A stretch of DNA of 64,000 nt from Pseudomonas citri (GTDB taxonomy: Bacteria; Pseudomonadota; Gammaproteobacteria; Pseudomonadales; Pseudomonadaceae). Both the position numbers and the translations under genes were made by a program. Positions 49,058 through 55,740 of the stretch are shown one piece after another (position 1 is the first letter of the stretch; every line of letters begins with the position of its first letter). Where the stretch lies: positions 62,001 to 126,000 of the forward strand of contig NZ_JAODAB010000006.1 of assembly GCF_025336485.1 (NCBI RefSeq), given 5' to 3'. Under the pieces are notes generated by a model. That model was given only the letters and a program-made list of their open reading frames with translations. It had not been told where the DNA came from and made no database searches.

Positions 49058-49096
49058 TTTCGTTACCGAAAATAGCATCATTAAATTCACGGTAAA
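49058..49096 (-). promoter_or_regulatory. glpT promoter with overlapping dyad
   Basis: Leftward -35 TTTACC (49091-49096) and -10 TATTTT (49069-49074), spacer 16 bp. The dyad TTTCGGTAACGAAA (49058-49071, read on the minus strand) overlaps the -10. DeoR-family regulators such as GlpR bind such dyads; the operator role is inference. The rest of the 321-bp spacer (49097-49331) shows nothing I can assign. Confidence 0.45.
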
Positions 49097-49331
49097 AAAG
49101 AAAATGGCCGGTGAAAAATGTTCTTAAGTGAACGTTTCTCTCAGGCATACGCCGAGGACGTTGTAGGAATCGTCCTGCCAGACCTTTTCGCACTCGCCGC
49201 TTACCGTTATGTCACTCGACAGTGGGAAACGTCCTTCACGCAAATGGGAAGCCTCGCCATTTATCCCATGGGCCCCGACCCCTACGCTTCACGCTGCTGT
49301 CAGGTAGGGTTTTCAGGAGAGGGGGTGGGGT

Positions 49332-49937
49332 ATGAGACGGTGCGTTGTGATGCTGTTGTTGGGCTTGTCGGGGACGGGCTGGGCGACGGATGTGTTGTTG
49401 GTGCCTGAGAACAACCCCAAGCCGCAATACCCGACGGCTCTGTACCGAACGGGGGGCATGGGTGTGGTAAGGGTCGGTTTCACGGTGCATGCCGACGGTC
49501 GTGTCGATGAGGTCGCGATCTTGCAGAGCGACCATCCCGGGTTAGCCGAATCCGCGCGAGAGGCCGTGACCCGGTGGCGCTTCAGGCCATGGACAGTAGA
49601 CGACGAGCATCCGGCGCAGGCGCACGCGGTGGCACCGTTCGAGTTCCGCCTGGATACCACACCGCTCGATGCCAATAAATGGATCAAGACCTGGAAATGC
49701 TCGGACATCAACGCGCATGCTCGGAGCCAGCTCTGGCTGCAGGATCTGTTTCCGTTCGACTACACCCGCAGCTACCTGTCCAACGTGTTTTTCGCCCGGC
49801 AATTGCCGGATGCCGAACGGCTGGCCTTGATCGCTCGTTTCAACCGGGAGCTGCCGTGGATAGTGCAGCGTTGCGGGAGTTTTCCGGGGGCGCGGTATGT
49901 ACGGATGCTGCCGCGGGAGGTTCGTGAGTTGCTTTGA
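49332..49937 (+). CDS. TonB C-terminal domain protein, periplasmic
   Basis: 201 residues. N-terminal signal-like stretch (VVMLLLGLSGTGWA), then a TonB-C domain at about residues 28-105 (YPTALYRTGGMGVVRVGFTVHADGRVDEV, interrupted: GGMGVVRVGF, VTRWRFRPWTVDD). The last half (about 85 residues) has no match I recognise and two Cys (WKCSD, QRCGS). It lacks the TonB membrane anchor plus Pro-rich stalk and no ExbBD lies nearby, so it is more likely a periplasmic protein than an energy transducer. Confidence 0.8.
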   Translation: MRRCVVMLLLGLSGTGWATDVLLVPENNPKPQYPTALYRTGGMGVVRVGFTVHADGRVDEVAILQSDHPGLAESAREAVTRWRFRPWTVDDEHPAQAHAVAPFEFRLDTTPLDANKWIKTWKCSDINAHARSQLWLQDLFPFDYTRSYLSNVFFARQLPDAERLALIARFNRELPWIVQRCGSFPGARYVRMLPREVRELL

Positions 49938-49942
49938 TCGCG

Positions 49943-49982
49943 AAGCAGGCATCATCGCTGGTGGCGATGATGCCTGCTTTTT
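49943..49982. terminator. Strong hairpin terminator after TonB-C gene
   Basis: Perfect 16-bp stem (AAGCAGGCATCATCGC, then inverse) with loop TGGTG and T tract. Between the TonB-C gene and the convergent immunity gene, so likely serves both. Confidence 0.9.
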
Positions 49983-50239
49983 TACTCTGGCTTGAAGCCG
50001 GGTTTTCCGTTTTGCTCTCGCCAGCGTTCAATGTTATTCAGTATCCCTTCCGGGGTATCTTCAACTTCCTCATTAGGGTAGAAAATAATATCGGTCCCAT
50101 CGGGATGTTCGGAGGTGTCGACAATCTGATGTACCAATACATCGAGTTCAGCCTCGGAGGCATACTCTTTATTAAATAGGCGTTCAATAAGTAATAAAAA
50201 TTCTTTACGGGTATATTGTTCGTATGGTTTTTTGATCAT
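49982..50239 (-). CDS. Colicin/pyocin DNase immunity protein (Im9/ImS family)
   Basis: 85 residues, same size as Im9. Matches the family in order: TRKEFLLLIERLF, SEAELDVLVHQIV, SEHPDGTDIIFYP (the Tyr/Phe hot spot) and GILNNIERWREQNGKPGFK. Binds and neutralises the cognate HNH DNase. Start overlaps the pyocin stop (ATGA), the usual coupling. The gene is intact, so the cell can still resist this DNase type though its toxin gene is broken. Confidence 0.93.
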   Translation of the reverse strand: MIKKPYEQYTRKEFLLLIERLFNKEYASEAELDVLVHQIVDTSEHPDGTDIIFYPNEEVEDTPEGILNNIERWREQNGKPGFKPE

Positions 50240-51105
50240 TTTCGCTCACCGTTGGTCTTTGAGTGAATAGTAATATGACTCTTGGGTGTTGTGATAGCCA
50301 TATTGTCCATGTTATATACATCGCCACCCTTGCCAATTGGGTGTACATGATGTATCTCAAATTTTTCTCGACCCCCTACCTGTTCGTTACGCGGTGCATA
50401 GGGAGAATAACCGTCTTCCATTATCGCCCGATTTCGTGAGCTAAACTGCTTAATTAGCTCAGGGTCGTTTGCCACGGCGGTCCATAACTCCTCTCTAAAA
50501 TTATCGAAATCTTTCATTTCTTGACCACGCAACCTATCTGCTATCTGGCTGGGAATTGGAACGCCGCTTGATTCGCCAGCGGCTCTCATCCAATCTGATC
50601 CGACTGTTTTTCCTGTTCCGGTCACCGTTCCCGGTTCATATCGCGGTCCGGTACGGCTTGCCATGATATAGACTGGTTGAATTCCTGACTCCGCCGGAAA
50701 CACCAGTACATAATCGTCGATGTCGGCGTCATCACAAGTTGGATGCTCGTCTACTCTCCCCTCGATCTGGGTAATCCTGGCCCCAGGAAGGATCCTGATC
50801 TCCGGTTGCGTCGCGGGTAATTCGGTTGATCCCAGAAAACTTTCCCCTGGTGGGCCGTTCGGTGTCCAGGTCAGCGTTCTCGGTAGAATCCCTTCTGTCG
50901 TAAACGTATACAGGTTTGTCTTTGGGTCAAGTGGTACGTTTCTAACTCTGACATCGCCGGGCAGATTTTTTCCGGTAGGTGAAAAATAGAAGTTGGTATG
51001 TTCTCCTCGTGCAGATGAAACTACCCGAAATGGTAGGTGGTCGACGCTATCAGGAATTGGTTTGGCATTTTCTTTTAACTGGGACAGAGGAATGCTAATT
51101 ACCAC
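50236..51105 (-). CDS. Pyocin fragment: pyocin_S domain plus HNH DNase
   Basis: 289 codons from a GTG (51105). Starts within the pyocin_S translocation region (VVISIPLSQL), passes LTWTPNGPPGE and DIDDYVLVFPAESGI, and ends in the nuclease domain: DFDNFREELWTAVANDP, SRNRAIMEDGYSPYAP, and HHVHPIGKGG with metal/catalytic His. The frame also reads back to the TAA at 51142. Unlikely to be exported on its own without the receptor-binding part. Confidence 0.75.
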   Translation of the reverse strand: MVISIPLSQLKENAKPIPDSVDHLPFRVVSSARGEHTNFYFSPTGKNLPGDVRVRNVPLDPKTNLYTFTTEGILPRTLTWTPNGPPGESFLGSTELPATQPEIRILPGARITQIEGRVDEHPTCDDADIDDYVLVFPAESGIQPVYIMASRTGPRYEPGTVTGTGKTVGSDWMRAAGESSGVPIPSQIADRLRGQEMKDFDNFREELWTAVANDPELIKQFSSRNRAIMEDGYSPYAPRNEQVGGREKFEIHHVHPIGKGGDVYNMDNMAITTPKSHITIHSKTNGERK

Positions 51106-51141
51106 TGGATTGCGTTGAAGTTCACTGTGGCCGATTGTCGG

Positions 51142-52032
51142 TTAATAAGACACAGCCATGCCAAATACTGCCAAAGGACCATTTGCCGCGACGGCCCTCG
51201 CTTTTGTCAGTAGATCGATAACTCCTTGCAAAGAAACGGATGAGCCTTCATACCCGGCAATCAGGCCGTCGGGAGTAGCCATGAGCAGCCGCGATGAGGC
51301 CATCGCCCCGCTGGAGATGGATAATTGAATATTTTCGATGCGATATTTTGAACGAAAAGTCGCGTCGATATCGGCTTGTGCTTTACGCAGCGACTTCTCG
51401 CGAGGATCACTTTTCAGGAGGCTGTGACGGTCTCCCGCAGCGTGCTCCGCTTTGGTTGCGTCTTGATGTGCGATGGACAGCTCGCGGTGTTTTTGCTGCA
51501 TCCAAGGCAGCCTTTGGTCGATGTCTTCGGGTTGGGCGTGGTTGAACTGATGGAGCAGCTCGTTGAAGCGGGCTGCCCAGGTCAACGCGATTTTCTGTTT
51601 TCGTTCTTGCTCAGCTTGTTGCGCTGCGGCTTGGGCTTCCGCTTGCTTTCGTGTCTGTGCTTGTTGCTCGGCTGCAATACGCAGCCTTTCTTGTAAGCGC
51701 TCGGCGACTAGAGCTCGGTCGATTAATCCGGTGAGTGAATTTGAGGTTTTTGTTAAGTAACGAACAGATTCTGAATGAAGAAGGGATATATGGTAGTCCA
51801 GCCACCGCTTCCCTAAATTCGTTTTTGTCTGCAGGGCCACAAGATTGTGAAGTGCCTCGAGTTCGGGTTTGCTCAATGGCGGCTTTATGTTTGGATTGGC
51901 TTTTTTATAAGCGGCAATAGCTGCTCGTTCAGTTGTGATTGTTTTAGTTACGGCCGTCTTGTAGTTTTTAAGTAGTTGAGAGGTAGGTAAGCCGACTGCT
52001 GTGCCCAGTATCGATGATATTTTTTTTAGCAA
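51142..52032 (-). CDS. Pyocin fragment: coiled-coil middle region
   Basis: 296 codons from TTG 52032, which is probably not a true start. Contains a long Ala/Gln/Glu/Lys/Arg coiled coil (about residues 105-150) and then the pyocin-type AVAANGPLAVFGMAVSY before the TAA. Continuation of the N-terminal fragment in another frame. Confidence 0.7.
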   Translation of the reverse strand: MLKKISSILGTAVGLPTSQLLKNYKTAVTKTITTERAAIAAYKKANPNIKPPLSKPELEALHNLVALQTKTNLGKRWLDYHISLLHSESVRYLTKTSNSLTGLIDRALVAERLQERLRIAAEQQAQTRKQAEAQAAAQQAEQERKQKIALTWAARFNELLHQFNHAQPEDIDQRLPWMQQKHRELSIAHQDATKAEHAAGDRHSLLKSDPREKSLRKAQADIDATFRSKYRIENIQLSISSGAMASSRLLMATPDGLIAGYEGSSVSLQGVIDLLTKARAVAANGPLAVFGMAVSY

Positions 52033-52820
52033 AAAACCAGGGAGGAGCTGGAGATGGATGTTTTTTCCTGATTGATAATTCTGAGTTTTTCATCTACAGC
52101 TAACGCTGAATGTTGTTGTCCGGGCTGGGCTTGGGTGGCAGTCTGTTCGACTTTGATCGACAAATTTCCGAGCTTTTCTGCAAGAATTTCTTTCTGCAAG
52201 GAAAGTCGTTTGAGCTCCAGTGCTGATCTATATGCGTTGTTAATTGCTGTATAAGCGACAATGGCGTTAGGTGGAGAAGTCTCTGTGCTTTCTCGTATTC
52301 TTCTTAAGGATAATTCTCGTAGTAGAAAAAATGGATTTTGACCATGCAATGAATAAGCTGGTTTGGTGCGCGCTTGATATTCTATTTCTTTGGCTTTAAT
52401 GAGGTTTATGGTTGTTTCTTGTTCGCTTTTGACTTCTTCCAATGGCGAGAGTCGACGAGCGCCGATTGCTGTTTTATTTGCTTTTTCAATTTCTTTAGTA
52501 GTAATTTCCTTAAGGTTTTTAAAGATGCTTTTATACTCAGCATCGATGATCTCACAATATTCTTCTTGTATTGACATAAGGTCATCCCAGATAAAGGGAG
52601 TGGACGCATTGGATCGTTTGGAGCTTCTGCTGGTTCCTCTACGGGGCCCCTCCTGCGGACCCCAGGCTCCAGAGAAAAATCCTCCAGTGCCGAGATTTGG
52701 TAGCCTTTCTGTTTGAATCGATACAGGACCTATCTCGTATGAGCCAGGTCCTAGTTGTCTGTGAGGCCCTAAATAATTATTCGTGTTGCACATAAGATTT
52801 TTCCATGTCAGGTCGTCCAT
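52026..52820 (-). CDS. Pyocin fragment: N-terminal receptor/translocation region
   Basis: 264 codons from ATG 52820; a second ATG at 52793 (MCNTNNYLGPHRQLG) has a better GGA site 8 bp upstream. Gly/Pro/Ser-rich start (GTGGFFSGAWGPQEG), then a helical segment (FIWDDLMSIQEEYCEIIDAEY). Markedly AT-rich codons. Ends SLVFC at the frameshift. No LexA box (CTGT-N8-ACAG) was found in the spacer upstream. Confidence 0.7.
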   Translation of the reverse strand: MDDLTWKNLMCNTNNYLGPHRQLGPGSYEIGPVSIQTERLPNLGTGGFFSGAWGPQEGPRRGTSRSSKRSNASTPFIWDDLMSIQEEYCEIIDAEYKSIFKNLKEITTKEIEKANKTAIGARRLSPLEEVKSEQETTINLIKAKEIEYQARTKPAYSLHGQNPFFLLRELSLRRIRESTETSPPNAIVAYTAINNAYRSALELKRLSLQKEILAEKLGNLSIKVEQTATQAQPGQQHSALAVDEKLRIINQEKTSISSSSLVFC

Positions 52821-52963
52821 TAATAAATCGCAGCCTGCTCCTGCGGGATGCTGTTGTATATGAAGTAGGTTTACGTACTTTTTTGGCGAGGGTGCGGTAT
52901 ATATCTACCGCCAAATCGACTTTTATTTATGGTTTCCGAGTGTTCAGAGCAGTAGTAAGAAAG

Positions 52964-53006
52964 AAAAAATGCCAGAACCGCCTCGTCAGCGGTTCTGGCA
53001 TTTTTT
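52964..53006. terminator. Bidirectional terminator upstream of pyocin / after quinone oxidoreductase
   Basis: AAAAAATGCCAGAACCGC and its inverse form an 18-bp stem around CTCGTCA. Serves the leftward gene ending at 53019 and insulates the pyocin promoter region (52821-52963). Confidence 0.9.
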
Positions 53007-53018
53007 CCCTGCACGGTT

Positions 53019-53996
53019 TCAGCGAACTTGAATAACCACCTTCCCCACCGCCCTGCGCTGACCCAGGTCATTAATCGCCTGGGCGGCGTTGCTCAGTGGG
53101 TAAGTCTGCGACACCAGCGGCTTGAGCTTGCCTTCGGCGAACCAGCCGAACAGCTGCTGGAAGTTGGCGGCGTTGTCCTGGGGCTGGCGTTGGGCGAAGG
53201 AGCCCCAGAACACGCCGACCACGGCGGCGCCCTTGAGCAGGGCCAGGTTCACTGGCAGCTCGGGGATGCGCCCGCTGGCGAAGCCGACCACCAGCAGCCG
53301 GCCGTTCCAGGCGATGGCGCGGATGGCCTGGTCGAACAGGTCGCCGCCCACCGGGTCATAGATCACGTCGGCACCCTGACCGTCGGTGAGGCGCTTGATT
53401 TCATCCTTGAGGCTGGTTTCGTTGTAGTTGATCAATTCGTCGGCGCCGGCCGCCTTCGCCACGGCGAGTTTCTCTGCGCTGCTGGCGGCAGCGATCACCC
53501 GGGCACCCATGGCCTTGCCGATTTCCACGGCCGCCAGGCCGACGCCACCGGATGCGCCGAGCACCAGCAACGTTTCGCCAGGTTGCAGGTGGGCCCTTTG
53601 CTTGAGCGCGTGCATCGAGGTGCCGTAGGTCATGCTGAAGGCGGCGGCGGTGGCGAAGTCCATGGCGGAGGGGATTGGCAGCACGTTGTAGCCTGGCACC
53701 GCCACCTGCTCGGCGAAGCTGCCCCAGCCGGTCAGCGCCATGACCCGGTCGCCGACCTTGAGATGGCCGACCTTTTCTCCCACCGCACTGACGACACCTG
53801 CCGCCTCGCCGCCGGGGGAAAACGGGAAGGGCGGCTTGAATTGGTATTTGCCCTCAATGATCAGCGTGTCGGGGAAATTCACTCCGGCGGCGTGCACGTC
53901 CAACAGCACTTCGTTCTTTTTTATGACAGGGCTGGCGACGTCTTCCAGCACCAGCGATTCGGCAGGACCGAATTCTTTGCACAGCACGGCTTTCAT
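53019..53996 (-). CDS. Zinc-independent NADPH:quinone oxidoreductase (MDR family)
   Basis: 325 residues. GroES-like N-terminal domain (VLLDVHAAGVNFPDTLIIEG), Rossmann fold with LVLGASGGVGLAAVEIGKAMGA near residue 145 (shortened: GASGGVGLAA), and PLSNAAQAINDLGQRRAVGKVV at the C-terminus. QOR-like; no zinc-binding Cys set. Cytosolic. Physiological substrate unknown. Reads leftward from 53996, away from the FliL-like gene. Confidence 0.92.
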   Translation of the reverse strand: MKAVLCKEFGPAESLVLEDVASPVIKKNEVLLDVHAAGVNFPDTLIIEGKYQFKPPFPFSPGGEAAGVVSAVGEKVGHLKVGDRVMALTGWGSFAEQVAVPGYNVLPIPSAMDFATAAAFSMTYGTSMHALKQRAHLQPGETLLVLGASGGVGLAAVEIGKAMGARVIAAASSAEKLAVAKAAGADELINYNETSLKDEIKRLTDGQGADVIYDPVGGDLFDQAIRAIAWNGRLLVVGFASGRIPELPVNLALLKGAAVVGVFWGSFAQRQPQDNAANFQQLFGWFAEGKLKPLVSQTYPLSNAAQAINDLGQRRAVGKVVIQVR

Positions 53997-54146
53997 CAGG
54001 GCTATTCCTTTGGGAGGGCTGGCCGATAAGTGTAGGTGTGAGAGTCAACGGGTCAACGAGCATGCCCCGCCCTGATAGCCGGCCATAAGCTTGTGCTGGA
54101 GCGGCGGGGCGGTATGCTGGGCCGCAAACCGGATGAGGAGTGGAAT

Positions 54147-54554
54147 GTGAAAGCGTGGATCATGTTGATGCTGGCCTTGTCGTTGCCGGTGGCAGCGACG
54201 GCCCAAGAGGCGAAGGAAGGCGAGGCGCCGAAAGTCAGTTACATCACCCTCAGCCCGCCGTTCGTCGGCAATTATGGCCTGGATGGCACCGCGAAGTTGA
54301 AGGTCTACAAGGCCGACGTAGCCCTGCGCGTCACCGGTGACGCCGCGGCTGCGGCGGTGAAGGCCAATGAACCGTTGATCCGCAACCAACTGGTGGCGTT
54401 GTTCGCCCAGCAGACCACCGAGACCATGAACAATCTGGAAGCCAAGGAAAAGCTGCGCCAGGAAGCGTTGAAGCAGACCCAACAGGTCATGAACGACGAG
54501 ACGGGCAAGCCGATGGTGGATGACCTGCTGTTCAACAACCTGATCATTCAGTAA
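54147..54554 (+). CDS. FliL-family periplasmic/membrane protein
   Basis: 135 residues from GTG 54147 (GAGGAG upstream). Signal or anchor WIMLMLALSLPVAATA, then a FliL C-terminal domain: VSYITLSPPFVGNYG, KLKVYKADVALRVTG, LIRNQLVALFAQQT. Not in a flagellar operon, so a paralogue of FliL rather than the flagellar subunit. An upstream in-frame ATG (54093) lacks a ribosome site. Confidence 0.85.
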   Translation: MKAWIMLMLALSLPVAATAQEAKEGEAPKVSYITLSPPFVGNYGLDGTAKLKVYKADVALRVTGDAAAAAVKANEPLIRNQLVALFAQQTTETMNNLEAKEKLRQEALKQTQQVMNDETGKPMVDDLLFNNLIIQ

Positions 54555-54621
54555 CCCGGTAGGGTCGCGGTCTCGGGCGGTGCCGGCAATCGGCAACGGC
54601 CCGGGGCTGTTGCTCGTGGGG

Positions 54622-55740
54622 TCAAGACGCCAGGCTTTTGCGGAATCGCCCCAGGGCGATGGCGAAGAACACCAGCCCGATCGCCGCCAGCGCCAGCAGG
54701 TCCGGCCATACCACGCCAACACCGGCGTCGCGGAACAGAATGGCCGCGCTGAGGCTGACGAAATGGGTCGACGGCGACCCTTGCATCACCCATTGCAGCC
54801 ATTGCGGCATGCTGTCCAGCGGTGTGCTGCCGCCCGACAGCAGCAGCATCGGGATGATCACCGGGATCGCCAGCAAGCCGAACTGTGGTGTCGAGCGGGC
54901 CAGCGTTGCGAGAAAGATGCCCAGTGCGGTGCTGGCGAACAGGTAGAGTGCCGTCACCGATAGAAAGAGCACCATGGAGCCCGCAAGCGGCACACCCAAG
55001 GCTGCCTTGACGATGATTTGCAGCGACATCCAGGTGCACAGCACCACGACCAGCATGTTGCTCCAGATTTTCGCCAACATGATTTCCAGCGCCGTCAGTG
55101 GCAACACCAGCAGGTGATCGAGGGTGCCATGCTCGCGCTCGCGCAGCAGCGCGGTGCCCGTCAGGATAATTGCCAGGATGGTGATGTTGTTGACGATCTG
55201 GATCACCGCCAGGAACCAGCCACCCTCCAGGTTGGTGTTGAACAGTGCGCGGGTGCTCAACTGTATGGGCGTTTTTTCGCCGACCCCGGCCTGGCCACCG
55301 TAAGCCATCAGCTCGCGTTGGAAAATCCGCCCGATGTAGCCGGCGCCCATGAACGCCTGGCTCATGGCCGTGGCATCGACGTTCAGTTGCAGTGCCGGCT
55401 CGCGCCCGGCCAGCAGGTCGGCCTGGAAGTTGGCGGGCACGTTGATGACAAAGGTGTAGCGCCCACTGTCCATGACTTTATCCAGTTCGCCATAGGGCAA
55501 TGCCATCGGCGCCTGGAATTCGGGTGGCAGCAGCGATTGCGCCAGTTGGCGCGAGAGGTGGCTGTGGTCTTCATCCACCATCGCCACGCTGGCGTTGTGG
55601 ACGCCGATCACCGAACCGGCCGCCGGCATGTAGATCGCCACCGTGAACGCATAGCACAGGAACAGCAGGAGCACCGAGTCGTACCGCAGGCTGGTCAGTT
55701 CCTTGAGGCCAAGGCGCCAGATATGTGAGAGCGCGTGCAT
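54622..55740 (-). CDS. ABC-2 type transporter permease (YhhJ-like)
   Basis: 372 residues. First helix near residues 20-40 (VLLLFLCYAFTVAIYMPA), a large periplasmic loop, then five helices with the conserved LLREREHGTLDHLLVLPLTALEIMLAK. ABC-2 family with HlyD/RbbA partner genes upstream. ATG overlaps the RbbA-type stop (TGATG). Probably moves a drug or lipid; substrate unknown. Confidence 0.9.
   Translation of the reverse strand: MHALSHIWRLGLKELTSLRYDSVLLLFLCYAFTVAIYMPAAGSVIGVHNASVAMVDEDHSHLSRQLAQSLLPPEFQAPMALPYGELDKVMDSGRYTFVINVPANFQADLLAGREPALQLNVDATAMSQAFMGAGYIGRIFQRELMAYGGQAGVGEKTPIQLSTRALFNTNLEGGWFLAVIQIVNNITILAIILTGTALLREREHGTLDHLLVLPLTALEIMLAKIWSNMLVVVLCTWMSLQIIVKAALGVPLAGSMVLFLSVTALYLFASTALGIFLATLARSTPQFGLLAIPVIIPMLLLSGGSTPLDSMPQWLQWVMQGSPSTHFVSLSAAILFRDAGVGVVWPDLLALAAIGLVFFAIALGRFRKSLAS

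Larger units (their letters stand above)
50236..52820 (-). pseudogene. S-type pyocin with HNH DNase domain, disrupted
   Basis: One toxin reading of about 860 residues, now in three pieces. A frameshift at 52020-52036 lies in a T6-GC-TA8 tract: adding one T joins SLVF to LKKISS. Farther on, a TAA at 51142-51144 interrupts the same frame between MAVSY and PTIGHSE, then reading continues to the DNase end. The C-terminal sequence IHHVHPIGKGGDVYNMDN is the colicin E9-like active site. Composition is lower in GC than the flanks, especially in the N-terminal part, indicating acquisition. It could be a sequence error at the homopolymer, but not for the TAA. Confidence 0.85.

Noticed and set aside
52821..52963. 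LexA box for the pyocin
   Set aside because: No CTGT-N8-ACAG match was found on either strand in the spacer.
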